Origin: Prorocentrum cordatum
Taxonomy: Eukaryota; Sar; Dinophyceae; Prorocentrales; Prorocentraceae
Length of the DNA: 64,000 bases
Reading direction: 5' to 3'
Assembly: GCA_963575745.1 (NCBI GenBank)
Contig: CAUYUJ010018636.1
Coordinates: 1-64,000 of the forward strand
Shown piece by piece: positions 31,018 through 42,195 of the stretch (position 1 is its first letter; the number at the start of each line of letters is the position of its first letter). The notes under the pieces are model-generated. The model ran no database searches. It was not told the origin of the DNA and worked only from the letters and a program-made list of their open reading frames with translations. The position numbers and the translations under genes were made by a program.

Positions 31018-31157
31018 TTAGGCCGGGCATGTCCCCCCTACAGGCGGATGTTGGGATAATGATAAAACGTAGTACTACAGAATTCAAAAATGACCCATAT
31101 GCCGGTTTTGAATTTACTATTTGCGATTGTTCCCCGTGTACACGGACAGGCCCCAGC
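31018..31157. mobile_element. MITE family 1, copy C, reversed and diverged
   Basis: Begins CTTAGGCCGGGCATGTCCCC then CCTACAGGCGGAT, which is the reverse complement of the right end of copy B. The other end, GTACACGGACAGGCCCCAGC, resembles the right end of copy A. Confidence 0.45.
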
Positions 31158-31521
31158 CGAAATCCGGCCGCGGCGGCGAGCGGCCTGCCGGAGGCCCAGC
31201 AAAAATGGCCCCGCGGGGTGTGCCGTTGGTCTCGGCCGGCCCCCCGCCCGGACTAAGGAGTGGTGGCCTTACATCCTGCTCGAGAGCGGCAGCGGCCGCA
31301 CCGACGTCCTCCTGGCCAACTACAAGTGGGAGAGGATCCCCCAGAGGGGGACAAGGTGTCCATACCCCTACCCCTCCCTCATTTTCCCCTCTTTGGGCCT
31401 CCTGGGAGGCTCTCGTCGCCACCGCTGGACTCGCCTCGAAGTCCTGCTCAGAACGCCTTCGGGAGAGGTCCGGGGAGTAGCGGTATCGGTACATGTTGGT
31501 CTCCCCAGATCCCCGGATGAG

Positions 31522-31688
31522 TAGGGCGACGAGATCTATGCATATCCATTGCTCCTGGCCAGGCCAATCCTGGGCCCAGGAGCGGTGTATACGCCCTCCT
31601 GGCCTGGCCAGGGAGGCATATACACAGCTCCTGGGCCCAGGATGGGCCTGGCCAGGAGCAGTGGATATGTATAGATCTCGTCGCCCTA
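31522..31688. mobile_element. Foldback/TIR element with 5-bp target duplication ATGAG
   Basis: The left arm TAGGGCGACGAGATCTATGC and right arm end at 31688 are near-perfect complements for about 72 bp, with a short loop. The arms contain nested palindromes (CTCCTGGCCAGGCC, CCTGGGCCCAGG). ATGAG flanks both sides (31517-31521 and 31689-31693). No coding capacity. Confidence 0.8.
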
Positions 31689-31847
31689 ATGAGGAGGACG
31701 GCTTGCCGACGCCGGTGCCCTTTGGGCAGCGGCGTCGGTGCGTCGTCCTCCGTCCCTCGGCGTCGCAGTCGTGGGACCTCCCTTTCGGAGGAGGGCCCGT
31801 CGCGCAGTCGCGGCAGCGGCGGCCCTCCTGGGCGTGTTTTCCGTTCT

Positions 31848-32015
31848 CTTGATGGGCCTGTTTTCCACCACCACCACCATCAGATGTCGGAGGGGGAGGG
31901 TGTCCTCCTTCTCCTCCTCCACTTCCTCCTCCTCCTCTTCGTCATCCTCCTCCTCGTCCTCCACCTCCTTCCCCCCTCCAACTTATGGTGGTGGTGGTGG
32001 AAAACAGGCCCATCA
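31848..32015. mobile_element. TIR element with 5-bp target duplication TCTCT
   Basis: Arms TGATGGGCCTGTTTTCCACC plus ACCACCACCAT and their exact complement (about 31 bp) flank a CTCC/CTTCC-rich core. TCTCT borders both ends (31843-31847 and 32016-32020). Length about 168 bp, almost the same as the element 160 bp upstream. Coordinates are good to a base or two. Confidence 0.75.
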
Positions 32016-32187
32016 TCTCTTGCTGGCCCTCATGGATGCTTCTCGTCGCCACGGCTGGCTCCCCTTCGAAAGCGGGTCAGGATGGACCCGGATTGAGTAG
32101 ATTTGAGTTGGGCGCGGGAGTTGCCGTCGCCGTTGTCCCAGTTGGTCTTCGTCCGATCCTGGGGGGCCTGTCGCCCGCGCTGGATTC

Positions 32188-32604
32188 GTGCCCGGATCCT
32201 GGTCGGGACGCACCTCGGAAGAGTCCGAGGAGCATCGGTGCCGGTTCCCGTTCGGCTCTCCCCGGAGGATTCGTTTGTCCGGCAACCTTGTGAGCGTGCA
32301 GTGCATGCCCGCCGTGGACTCGACCTGGATGGCCCAGGTCAAGGAGAAGTTCTTCGTCTTCGCGGTTCACACGAGCGGCACGTACTTGGTCGGCTCTCCC
32401 AACGAGTTGCTTTTCCTCGTGTATCTCCACTTGATGGCTCGCGAGTTCGTGGAGGCCAACCTGCTTGTGGACTTCTGTTTTGTCCACGGCGTGCAGGATC
32501 AATGGCGGGGCGTACTTGCCGCTTGGATAAGGGAACTCAAGGACGATGCCTCCGCGAAGGTGCGCTACGCAGACTGGTGCGCGTTCAATATACAGCTGCC
32601 TGCG
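32188..32604 (+). CDS. Exon-like coding block, unknown protein
   Basis: The frame reads RIRLSGNLVSVQCMPAVDST, then WMAQVKEKFFVFAVHTSGTY, then LVGSPNELLFLVYLHLMARE and FVEANLLVDFCFVHGVQDQW, ending YADWCAFNIQLPA. Composition and hydrophobic pattern are those of a globular protein, unlike neighbouring frames. A GC-type donor (TGCG/GCAAGT at 32605) would end it. No family recognised. It may belong to the same gene as the coding blocks at 33843 and 42994. Confidence 0.45.
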
Positions 32605-32782
32605 GCAAGTCCCGCCCAGCCCTGTGGGCAGCGACTAATCGAGGAACGCACAGGCAGTCGTAGCGTGTGCCATGCCAGCTCGTGTCCTGAGGCTTGGCAG
32701 GGCCGGAAGATGTGTGACTCGTTCGTGTCGTATCGGGGTGTCTCTCCTCGTGCTCCGCGTCGTCTTCCTCCCTTTTCGGGCG

Positions 32783-32935
32783 AAGAGAACCATACACATG
32801 CACCGATCCTGGCAAGGCCCGTCCTTGACCCAGGATCGGTGCATATACCTTCCTGGCTAAGGTAGCGGGCGTATGCACCGATCCTGGGCTCAGGATGGGC
32901 CTGGCCAGAATCGGTGTATGTGCATAGTTCTCTTT
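32783..32935. mobile_element. Foldback element with ~65-bp arms
   Basis: GAAGAGAACCATACACATGC then ACCGATCCTGG is complemented by the right arm ending in GTGCATAGTTCTCTTT. Each arm holds CCAGGATCGGTGCATA-type palindromic words. It is related in style to the element at 31522 (shared GATGGGCCTGGCCAG). No clear target duplication. Confidence 0.65.
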
Positions 32936-32989
32936 CCTCTACCTTTCTCGTATTCTTTCTTCTCCTCTTGGGAGCGCATTGGGGGCCTA

Positions 32990-33343
32990 ACTAATGGGGG
33001 CTCATTTGGCCGTCGCAGGGCGCGATTGGGCAGGCTGGCGCCTTCGACGTCCATCTTGGGGGCCCCTCTAGCACTCGTGGGGCCCTCTTGGGGTTCTGAA
33101 GTGTCGTTTTGGGTGTCTCTTGGGCAGTCTCGGAGGCCTCTTGGACCACTTTGAGAGCCTCCCGGTCAGTCGTTGGGGTCCTCGTGTGGGCCTCTTGGGC
33201 CGTCTCGGGGCCATCTTGGATGACTCCTGATCCGTCTTGGATTGTCCGAAACCGGAAAAAAGGTGACACCGCGACAATATTTCAAACAGCTCACGGTATT
33301 GGATCATACGCGACCTACGTGTATATGTGTATATATACATGTG

Positions 33344-33382
<39 letters not shown>

Positions 33383-33458
33383 ACGTGTGTCTTAATGTAT
33401 ATACGTGAGTAAGTAAGTATGCTTGTATGTTTGCATTTCTGAATTATGTATGCATGTC

Positions 33459-33495
<37 letters not shown>

Positions 33496-33700
33496 ACATG
33501 TATGAGGTTGACCTCTTCAGGCTTGATTGCGGGGTTCTCTTGGAGCCCTGCCCTGTTGGGCCGTCTTGGGGGCCCCTTAGGCCGTGATAGGTCTATCTTG
33601 GGCAGTCTTGGGGCGATCTCGGGCAGTCTTGGAGGCGTCTGGGGCCATCTTGGTGGCCTTGGCGGCCTGCCTGGGCAGACCTTGGACGTATCGGAGAGCG
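32990..33700. repeat. TTGGGG-type satellite with TA/GT microsatellites
   Basis: The low-complexity satellite (CTCTTGGGG..., GCCTCTTGG...) occupies 33000-33250 and 33540-33690. TA, GT and TATA microsatellites lie at 33340-33410 and 33462-33492. No gene. Confidence 0.7.
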
Positions 33701-33746
33701 CCGGGTAGGCGTCGGGACGGCTAAGAATCTTGGGGAGGAGCGGGCC

Positions 33747-34235
33747 GTGTACGCCCCTGAGCGTGAAAGGGGGGAGCCTTCACAAGCTTACTACAACTCT
33801 GGCATGCAGCTCTGTGCTTTCTACAACGCCTCAACTTGCCAGGGGGCACGGTGGCGGATAAGGTACAACCTCGCCGGCGCGCTTGACCAGGAAAAGCACC
33901 AGGATTTGATGAACAATTTTGCCAACTACCTGTCGAACGCGGGTAAGGTCAGCCCAGAGTGCGTGGTTCCTGTCCGGCAAGAGCTTCAGTGGCTTTCCCA
34001 GTTCAAAGAGATGAGCAAGAGTTCAGGCAAGACTTTCCCACAGCGGTTCGAGCACCGCCAGCGCTTACTCTTGGCGCTCGAGTCGGGCGCCGAGTTCGAG
34101 GTCGACCTTGACAAGAACGAGCATTTCAAGGATGCCGGGAAGGCGATCAACGACTTGTTTGCCAAGAGCTCTGCTGTCCTCGAAGAGGCGCTCAGGCGTT
34201 TTCGCAGGAGTCGAACGGGAAAAATGTTGGCATAA
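33747..34235 (+). CDS. Exon-like coding block, unknown helical protein
   Basis: From about 33843 (after a TTGCCAG acceptor-like site) the frame reads GARWRIRYNLAGALDQEKHQ, then DLMNNFANYLSNAGKVSPEC, then VVPVRQELQWLSQFKEMSKS and FEVDLDKNEHFKDAGKAIND. It is amphipathic, charged and protein-like. The beginning (33747-33842) may be intron. The end, before GGTCGGCGCTGG repeats at 34262, is probably a splice donor. Function unknown. Confidence 0.45.
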   Translation: MYAPERERGEPSQAYYNSGMQLCAFYNASTCQGARWRIRYNLAGALDQEKHQDLMNNFANYLSNAGKVSPECVVPVRQELQWLSQFKEMSKSSGKTFPQRFEHRQRLLLALESGAEFEVDLDKNEHFKDAGKAINDLFAKSSAVLEEALRRFRRSRTGKMLA

Positions 34236-34261
34236 ACGGAGGTTTTCAGAGGTCCACGCAG

Positions 34262-34372
34262 AGTGTTGGGGTCGGCGCTGGCCTCCCTGCTGGCGCCTCC
34301 AGCGCCGCCCCTGGCGCGCTCCGCGCGCCAGGGAGTGGGGTCCAGCACCGATCCACGAACTCCACGCGGGCC
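34262..34372. mobile_element. GC-rich palindromic repeat family (GGTCGGCGCTGG), copy 1
   Basis: GGTCGGCGCTGGCCTCCCTG is complemented by the right end (CCAGCACCGATCC), with GGCGCGCTCCGCGCGCC in the centre. Relatives are at 41811-41970, with arms of about 47 bp beginning CATAATTTTATTGGCGCTCC; at 43532-43620; and as a half copy at 35403-35450. Copies 1 and 3 sit just 3' of coding blocks. Confidence 0.55.
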
Positions 34373-34553
34373 TCCGAGAGGTTACAGCCGGACCGAGGTA
34401 CAAGGTCGAGGTCGTTTCGGGGAGGGCATTCTGATGTTCTTCGTGCTTGCTGGCTGTTTTGTCGTGCATCCTGGGGAGGGTCCCCTTATAGGTTCTGTGT
34501 TTTTGGGCCGGCGGAGGGCCTTGTGCTCGTGGAGGCCGTTCTTCTGTCTTGGG

Positions 34554-34709
34554 CTTACGTCGGGCGTGTCCCTCTACAGGAGACATATTCAGACATCGTA
34601 AACAAAAGTCTGGGCACGATTCTGTTTCACCATGTCTGATCTTTTGGGGGGTCGTTCTGTTTTTTATTTTTCGTCCAAAATCCGCCTGTAGGAGGACATG
34701 CCCGGCCTA
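34554..34709. mobile_element. MITE family 1, copy B
   Basis: Ends CGGGCGTGTCCCTCTACAGG and, reversed, CGGGCATGTCCTCCTACAGG; interior T-rich; 156 bp. The best preserved pair of ends of the family. Confidence 0.7.
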
Positions 34710-35648
34710 AATCTCAGGTCCGACCGTGCGTTTCTGCAGACGCTGCCCCCAGAAGGAGGCCGCCGTCCGCGGCGCCCAGCAGGCTGCGGGCGGAGAAGGC
34801 GTCTCCGGAGATGCAACCTCCTGGGAGGTCAAATTCGGATTATGCCCTGCTCTTGTGATGTTCCAACCTATTCTAATCAGCCTTGATCACCAGAAAGAAT
34901 TTCGAGCACCGACAAATATCGAAACTCGGGGGTTTTCGCGCGTCGGGCCCTGGGAGACTCGTCCGACACTGTTTCGACACTGTTTCGACACTTTTCCAGG
35001 TGCTCTAAAAAATTGTTGGGATGTGGCCCTTAAGTACGATGGGAGCAACATAGCCCTGCTCACAAATCCGGCTCAATTGAGTATCGTTTGTCAGATTCCC
35101 ATCCCCAGCGGCGTGGCCTGGGCCCCGCTGGCCGATTTTGCCCCCTAGATGAGGATACAGGCCGTCCCCTTCGGGTTTCGAGGGGTGTATCCCCAATTCG
35201 GGTGGTAACTTGGGGGGTCTCGAAGGGGATGAGGATGGGAAGGGTGTCGGATAAACGATACTGATCAATCCGGCTTTCATGCCCGAGTGATCCGATGTTC
35301 ATCCCACTTCATCTGCGGCCGACTCCAGCGTAGCATCCCCCCAATGTGGCCTGATCCTCCTGAATCAGTCGAAGAAGGAAAATCAACATCCGCCGGGGGG
35401 GCCCAGCGCGAATCCAAGAGATCCGCGCGGAGCGGCAAAAGTTTATGTTGATGTGTTTTTTTTCCCTTCTACGACCGAATCATTCCGACGAGTACCTCCC
35501 AGCGGTTGCCTCCTAAGGTGTCGACGGGGGAGAGCCGGCCCGAGCAGGTCCGGGTCTCGTGGAGCCAGGCGCCAGCTCGAGAGGGGGAGGCCACGGTCGC
35601 CGGGGCGCAAGAGATCGGGGGCGCGCAAACATGGTTTTGCGATCCATT
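34710..35648. other. Spacer, no gene recognised
   Basis: Several open frames cross it, but none looks conserved. ACTGTTTCGACACTGTTTCG at about 34970 is a 13-bp tandem pair. Otherwise nothing. Confidence 0.4.
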
Positions 35649-35841
35649 CGGGCCGGACGAAAAGGGGGGATAGGGAAAGGGGGGGTTACGAAATGTGCTG
35701 CATGCAGCTGGTTTCGGCCCAGCCGCTGGGCCCATTCCTCGATACAAGGGCGCCTCCCGGCGCTGGGAGGCGCCGCGAAAATCAGCTACGTGAGCTGATT
35801 CTCAACCCCCCTTTGCTATCCCCGCCTTTCGCCAGGCCCGA
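35648..35841. mobile_element. Introner-family TIR element, copy 1
   Basis: Left end TCGGGCCGGACGAAAAGGGG then GGATAGGGAAAGG; the right end reversed begins TCGGGCCTGGCGAAAGGCGG. It is ~75-80% identical by eye to 42796-42990, including TTACGAAAT(G/C)TGCTGCATGC and GGGGCCC(A/G)TTCCTCGATACA. Flanks TCCAT / TCAAT are an imperfect 5-bp duplication. Confidence 0.7.
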
Positions 35842-37370
35842 TCAATGGATTTGGCGCGCGGTCGCCAAAACCATGGATCGGGGGAGGTGCCCTCCCCAAA
35901 ATGCGGCCGGTGCCGCTTCGCTCGGCGGCGGAAATCCGCGACTTCCCATGGACACGGGACCCGCCGCCAATCCACGCCTTTTTGAGCCATGTTTGCGATC
36001 GCCTGAACAGAGACGGGGGGCCAAGGGAACCGGGGGTCAGTCAGAGCGCCGGATCGTGTAGGAGCTTGCAGATCAAGCAGGTGCGAAGCGTCTTGGCTCG
36101 CGTATAGGACTACCAAATAATGTTCTAAGAACCTGTAGTGGTCTTCGCGAGAGTTTCTTAGAACATGTCTTGCTGGGGATGTCTTGTTTTGACACATCTG
36201 GCTCATGTTCTAGGAACATTGTTTTTGTTATTCGAACACTGGTGGGTTCTAAGAATATTTCGTGGTAAACCTATAAGAATGCCGGGACGGTCGGTCCCTG
36301 CTCAAGCAGAGCCAGGGTCGCATGGACCCGGGCTTGGGTGCAGGATCCTTCGGTGGCCGATCATGGCAGCCTGGTGTACCCTCTTATCTCCGTCTTTAAC
36401 GGCGATTGACGTCGATTAGAGTCTGGGAGTCGATGAGATAGCGTCGATTTAACGTCGGCTAGCGTTTGCTAGCGTCGACTTAGGTCCGAGCAGCGCCGAT
36501 TGACGTCGATTCGCAAGAGCCGACAAGATGGTATGGGAGGCTCACAGGAGTTGCCGCCGCAGGATCCTGCAGGATTGCAGGATCCTGCAAAGCCTGACTT
36601 TTGTCCGGGTCCGGACCGGCCCGCTTCCGCAGAGTCCCGAGGTCGTCGGTTGGCGCGTCGTGGGCGAGGTGCAAGGGTCGGGGCTGGACAGGGCCTGGAG
36701 AAGCAAGGTGGAAAGGCAGGAGAAGCAGAGGAGCCCAGGGCGCCCCAAAGGGGTGAGGGGCCCGTGTCACGTGCAGGCCCGGTCGTTCCGACGCCCTTGA
36801 AGAAGGGCATGCCCTTGTGGCAGAAGGGCCGAAGCAACTTTGTTAGGAGGGTGATCCGTTTTTTTGATTCCATGTTTTGCCGATCGGCGCGCCCCCCCCC
36901 TTATGGGGTAGGTCTTGGCTGTTTGGGGCGCCTGTTTCGAGCGGGTGGATTCTCCCCCATGATGCACGCCCTGCTGCAAACAGTCGCATTAAGCAGAGGT
37001 CCGGAGCCTGACCCCCCCGCTCCCCCTTTTCCGCCCAATGTCGAAACGCCGAATCAAAAAAACGCTCACCACGCCCTTGTGGCAGAAGAGCCGAAACAAC
37101 TTGTTCGTAGCAGTAGTGGCATTCGTAGTCGCAGTAGAAGTAATAACACCAGTTGTGGTCGCAGTAGTAGTATCACTACTGTTCGCAACATGTGGCTGGT
37201 AGCAGTAATGTCCCAAACTGGTTGACAAAATGATGACCCCCCCCTTTCCCCCCTGGATCCCGACTGACATTAGTTCGCATCCGAATCTATACTTGTGTAC
37301 CTGTCCCCCTGGAAAAAATATGGATGCCGATCGACACCACTTGTATATACCTCGGTACCGAGGAGAGTAC
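35842..37370. other. Spacer with palindromic GTTCTAAGAAC words
   Basis: GTTCTAAGAAC or a one-mismatch form occurs at about 36120, 36157 (half), 36208 and 36247. GTCGATT/GTCGACT words cluster at 36400-36510. A GTAGTAGTAG-like A/G-rich stretch is at 37100-37180. Open frames here (for example 36500-37225) are Arg/Pro/Gly-rich and not credible genes. Confidence 0.5.
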
Positions 37371-37380
37371 CGATGGGGAT

Positions 37381-37735
37381 GTTCCCGTCTTCCGATCAGA
37401 GAATGCATTTTTGCATTGGGTTTTCGCCAGTGGGTTTTTAGGAATTCAACATGGCTCCCGTGGTATAAAATCTATTAGCGGTATGCCGCCGCCGCGCGCG
37501 CGCTGGCGATTGGCATTTGTGCATACAACGCCGTATATCCACATGCAGGTTTCCCCGTCTTCCGATCAGAAAATGAATTTTTACAATGGGTTTTCGCCAT
37601 TGGGTTTTGGAGTTCAGCATGGATCCCATTGTATAGACATCTATCAGCGGCGTGCCTCCGCCGCGCGCGCTGGCGATTGGCATTTGTGCATTCGGTGTCG
37701 TATATCCACATGGGGATGTCCCTGTTTTCCGATGG
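37381..37735. repeat. 170-bp tandem repeat, two copies plus a partial third
   Basis: CCCGTCTTCCGATCAGAAAA-like text at 37386, 37556 and (diverged) 37724; TTCAACATGG(C/A)TCCC and GCGCTGGCGATTGGCATTTG repeat at the same spacing. Confidence 0.85.
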
Positions 37736-37851
37736 GAGGACTTCCGAACCTTCTGAGGAGGCCTTGTCCTTCTCATTTCCCCCCTTGCTCGCCGCCGACT
37801 GTAAAGCAAGACCGCTTTAAGTGCAAACGATGTCTGGCGACCTGGCTGTAG

Positions 37852-38023
37852 GCGGGGGTGGACAGGGAACCCCGCCCTGACACGTCGATCCGAGAATTCT
37901 CCGTCTTCGGTTCTCGTGACGGCGCCGCGGCCGTCATCTTCCAGGCTTGCGCGCGCCAGGTTTGGGTTCGAGGTCGTTTTCATTAGACCACGTTTTACCG
38001 AAGGGGGTCCTGTCCATCCCCGA
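37852..38023. mobile_element. TIR family 3, copy 1, with TGTAG target duplication
   Basis: Left end CGGGGGTGGACAGG, right end reversed TCGGGGATGGACAGG. TGTAG(G) flanks both sides (37847-37852 and 38024-38029). It contains CCTGACACGTCGAT, shared with copies near 38960-39092 and 42200-42370. Confidence 0.65.
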
Positions 38024-38039
38024 TGTAGGAGCACGAGAG

Positions 38040-38250
38040 GGGGCCAAGATCTGGAGTCCCAAACCCGTTTTGACAGACCGCCGTGCGGTGACTTCGGAAC
38101 CCTCAGAGACTTCACCGCACGGTCCGTTACCGCACGGCCATGGGACCCCGGAGGCCCCTGTCGCCCGAGACGTCCTCGGAGAGTGCCGCGAGTCCTAAAA
38201 CCGTGCGGTGACCCCGAATCCCCGCCGACTCACCACGCGGTGTGGTCACC
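38040..38250. repeat. Inverted CCGTGCGGTGA words
   Basis: CCGTGCGGTGAC appears at 38082 and 38202 and its complement TCACCGCACGG at 38112, with a further partial (TACCGCACGG) at 38132, giving alternate foldbacks. No coding. Confidence 0.55.
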
Positions 38251-38669
38251 ACCCCGCTTGGGGGCCCCCGACAAGACGGGAGGTTTCGACGGCGGGGGGA
38301 GGGGCAGCGGGGCCTCCACGGGCCACGGGTTTCGGGGGGCCCGGTTCCTCTTTTTGGGTGGGCCACGCGGGGCAGCCGATCTCGGAACCCCAGGTTCCTT
38401 CACCCAAGGTTAGAGGAAATTGCACCGGGACAAAAACCCAACCAGTGGATGCGAGAGTCAGGGGCTACGACAGGCGGGGGTAGGCATAAGGGGGGTATAC
38501 ATCGACCATGGGTCGCTCATTGATTGCCGGCAGGGGCCCGATAGCCCCAACCTGCACAGGAAGGTGCGGATTCACTATCGGGGGCATATCGCCGATCTAT
38601 CGGCGACGTATCGCCGATTCCAGGTCGATGCATCCCCCCCTATGCCAGACCCCCCCCTACCGTTGCCCC

Positions 38670-38770
38670 TCGGAGAGAGAGAGAGAGAGAGAGAGAGATT
38701 GCACAACACGTGGAAGAAAGCACCAGACATATAGAGAGGCAGCGAGAGAGAGAGAGAGAGACAGAGAGAG
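38670..38770. repeat. GA microsatellites
   Basis: Two runs of (GA)n at 38670-38698 and 38744-38770. Confidence 0.9.
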
Positions 38771-38959
38771 GGGGCGCCCACCGACTGCCGCCGACCGAAC
38801 TCGGCCGGCTGCTTTCTCGCCAATCTCCCCAGGGGGCGCCTGTACCGAAAGCCACCCACCGAGCGCCGCGCACCGAAGTCGGCCGGCCATTTCCGCCAAA
38901 ATCTACCGTTTTGGACAGGACTCGCTGTCCGCGCCGCCGCGGACGCTGTTTGTGATCGG

Positions 38960-39092
38960 AGGTTGATAGACCGCCTACCCTGACACGTCGATTACGGAAT
39001 GCGGCCGTCATTTTTGCGGGTCCAGGTCTGTCGGTTTCGGTTCTACGCAGTTTCCAGTAAGGGGAGGTTTACTAAAGGGAGGTTTGTCCACC
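38960..39092. mobile_element. TIR family 3, copy 2
   Basis: TTGATAGACCGCCTACC and CCTGACACGTCGATTACGGA match copies 1 and 3; the right end is GGGAGGTTTGTCCACCGCCG. Shorter than copy 3 and lacking a clear target duplication. Confidence 0.5.
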
Positions 39093-39479
39093 GCCGATTT
39101 GAGTTCAAACAACCGCTTTCCCAACAGCGGCATGTGTCGGTGTTGGACAACACTCGTTGCTGGGCATTGTGTCCATTTTTCGCGTACCCACCTCGAGCGT
39201 CCAACCTTGAGATCCGACGTGGCAACAACAACATCGTACAACATCACGCCATTGTCCTGCGTCATTGTGCAAGTCGGATCGACCTGTGGAGGGCCCCAGG
39301 GCCCCGAAAAAAAAGCGTAAAAGCTTGGCTCTAACAATTCGAGCCACCAGGATCTCGGGGAGAGACCAGCTATCTGGGGATTCGATGTGTGGTTTCGTCT
39401 GCAACCTCCGGGAGACCCCACTGGGCCTCGGGGCAGGCAGATCTATTATAGACGTTTCGCGTAACCCCACCAGAGAGTT

Positions 39480-40400
39480 CCCGCTGGCAATTATCTCGCT
39501 TGTCGCCCCAAGCTCGCCACGACCCGCTCCCTGGGGTTTTCTTTGGAGCCGCAGATCAAAAAAAAGTAACCCCACCAGCAAGCCCGCTCTCTGGACGTCT
39601 CCTTGGAGCCGCGAACCAAAAAAGTATCCCCACCAGCCCATCCAGAGACGATGCCCAGAGGAGTTGGCTCGATCAGGGAAGTGGACAGCACGCAGAGGAA
39701 GGGTCCCTCTTGGAGCGCTCTTGGGACACTCTTGGGCGCTCGTGGGGCCGTTTTTAAGCTTTCTTGGGCCTCTCTTGCGTCTTGCGGGCCTCTTGGCGGT
39801 CCCCGGGGGCGTCTTTGATTGTCTTGGGTACCTCGGGGGTTCTTTCGAGGCCTCTTGGGGGTCTCTTGGGAGCCTCGGGGAGGCCCCTGGGAGCCGTCTG
39901 GGCGCCTCGTGGGGCCACCTTGGGGCGCTCTTGGGAGCGTTAGGGGCGATCTTCGGGCCATCCTGGAGGCCATCGATTAAACAGGAGGGGAGCTCCAATT
40001 GCCGCCCCCCCTCGGGAGCCCCAAACATCGCCTCTTGGGGCGCTCTTGGAGCGCTCTTGGGCGCTCTTGGGGCCGTCTTGGAGCTCTCTTGAGCCTCTTT
40101 TGGGGCCGTCTTGGGCCATCTTGGAGCCATCTCGAGGCCTCGGATGGCCATCGGAAGCGAAAAGGCGAGAAAGCACAAACCATGTATTCCCAATAGGTTT
40201 TGGAAGGACTTTGGCCTCTGCGGAGCGTCCTTGGGGAGCTCTTTGGCCACTTCGAGCCGTTGGGACGGTTTGGGAGCCTCTTGGAGCATTTTGGGTGCCA
40301 TCTTGAGGCATCTTGCGCTACCTTGAGCCATCCTGGAGGTCGTCTTTGGCTCTCCGAGGCGCTCTTGGAGCCGTCTTGTGCCATGTTGGACGCACCGACC
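39480..40400. repeat. ~90-bp direct repeats followed by TTGGGG satellite
   Basis: CCCGCTCCCTGGGGTTTTC...TTGGAGCCGCAGATCAAAA (39520) is repeated with changes at about 39585. From 39700 to 40400 the low-complexity satellite dominates. Long open frames here are artefacts. Confidence 0.6.
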
Positions 40401-41810
40401 GCTCGCGAAACCCCCCGTCCAGGTCCAGGGGAGGGGGCTGGGGGAGGGGTCAAGCTACCCACCCGCCCGCAAGCCGTCTAGCTCACTCCCACCCGCCCTC
40501 CCAATACATACGTAACACCCGAGCCTGAGCATGTCCAGCGGTCGTCTTTAGAGGATGGACAGCTACTGGGAACCAAAGTCGACCCCAGGTGAGCGACGCT
40601 TGGGCGAGGTGCGCCACGCGTGCCAGGGGCGCCACGCGCGCCAGGCACCCGTGGGGCCCGAGTGTTCCAGGCACCCGGCGAAACATGTCTGCCCCCGCCA
40701 TCCTTGTCGAAAACCGATGCCCATCGTTGTGTCTGGTGGGCCTGCGCACAGCAGGCCCCGCGCCACCACCCTCGAGGTCCCTGTCAAAAACCATAGGGCA
40801 GCGATCGAGGGATGGCCGCGCATGATCCAGATTTAGCCGCGAAGTGCATGCGGTATTGTTTGTTGTCAGGGGTGGTAGCCTTGCGCAGGACACGGAATAT
40901 GCTGGCCCCCCCGCCGTCCTTGTCACAAACAATACAACATGTTCGCGGGCCTCTCAAGCATGACTCAAGATTTTGCCCCCAAGTGCCCTTTGCATCGTTT
41001 TGGGACAAGCGACTGCGGGGGGGGAGGGCGCAACGGGTTGGGCGCGCATGCTCCAAATGCGGAGGCAGAGTGCGGCTTGTTTTTTTTTGACAGGGATGGT
41101 GGGGGGCGTGTCGGCATGGTGTCGGGATGGTTCCTGGTTGGACGCCGGCCGGGTGGGGGAGGAGGTGCATATCAATACGGAGCTGTGATAACCCCTCCCC
41201 GAAGGGGAAGAAGGAGGGTGGAAGAGAAATTGCCCTAGACCACCTACTCCCAGAGGGCTGGTGGGATTCAGTTTCTCACTGTGGATGGCTGGCTCCCCAG
41301 GCCTCCCGCATTCGAGCAGAAAATCGAGGCATCGGATGTCTGGCGAGGGGTCGGAGATCGGCGGCGAACTTCGAGCTTCGAGGTGCGATCTTCGAGGTTC
41401 GAGGTTCGAGGTTCGAGGCCGTTTTTCCTCGCTTTCGGCCTCTGGGGGCCGTTTTTAGGGCCAGGGAACCCCGAAGCTCGATCCGGGATTGACAAGCCGC
41501 GTCGGGTGGGGTCCGGGAGGGGTCGGGGGACCGATTGAAAAGGCCTTACGGCCAGTGCCGCCGACCCTGAACGACGAGGACGACGACGACGAGGAGGAGG
41601 AGGACGACGACGACGACGATGACGACGACGACATCGATGGATCTTGGGCCCCTCTGATGGCCCTTGGGACCGATTTTGACCGATATTCGGCGGCCAGCCC
41701 AGGGTGGGAAGCAAAAAGGAGAAGGCTTTCTCAGAAGGCGGCGGGGCTTCTCAGACGCCCTCGCGCCTTCTGAGAGGTTCTGTGTCTTCTCGAAGACGAA
41801 AGCCACTTAA
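40401..41810. other. Spacer; short tandem words only
   Basis: No gene recognised. CGAGGTTCGAGGTTCGAGG triplication at 41390-41420; GAC/GAG-rich run 41575-41635; GGTTCTCTG/CTTCTGAGAGGTTCT blocks at 41760-41790 that recur at 42005-42035 on the far side of the palindromic repeat. Confidence 0.5.
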
Positions 41811-41970
41811 ACATAATTTTATTGGCGCTCCGCGCGGATTCCTTGGATCCGCGCTTGGCCCCTGCGGCGGCGCCTCCGGCGCCGCCCCTGGCCTGGCGCG
41901 CGGAGCGCGCCAGGGAGGGGGGTCCAGCGCGCATCCAAGAAGTCAGCGCGGGGCGCCAAAATTTTATGCT
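41811..41970. mobile_element. GC-rich palindromic repeat family, copy 2, with 47-bp arms
   Basis: CATAATTTTATTGGCGCTCC...GATTCCTTGGATCCGCGC is complemented by the right arm ending GGCGCCAAAATTTTATG. CTTA lies just outside both ends. Confidence 0.65.
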
Positions 41971-42195
41971 TATAGCGCTGTTTCTTCGTCTGCCGAAGCC
42001 CTCGCGCCTTCTGAGAGGTTCTCTGCGTCTTCGAGGAAGGCTCAGAGGACGTGCCAGAAGGCTGGGGGACTCCGGAGCCTCCTGCGAAGACCCGCCCCTT
42101 CTCGCCTTCCCCCCCGCGGGCCTCGCCGCCGAGGAGAGCGTGCCGTATACCGCCGATGCCTCGCGGAGGCGGTGCGCATCGGGAGCCGGGTTCGG

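Noticed and set aside
36500-37225. 241-codon plus-strand ORF
   Set aside because: Arg/Gly/Pro-rich, contains repeated GGATCCTGCAGGATTGCAGG-type words and has no hydrophobic core; not a credible protein.
39105-40331. 408-codon minus-strand ORF
   Set aside because: Most of it translates the CCAAGA satellite (PKTAPKEAQESSKTAPR-like); the rest crosses a TIR element. Not a gene.
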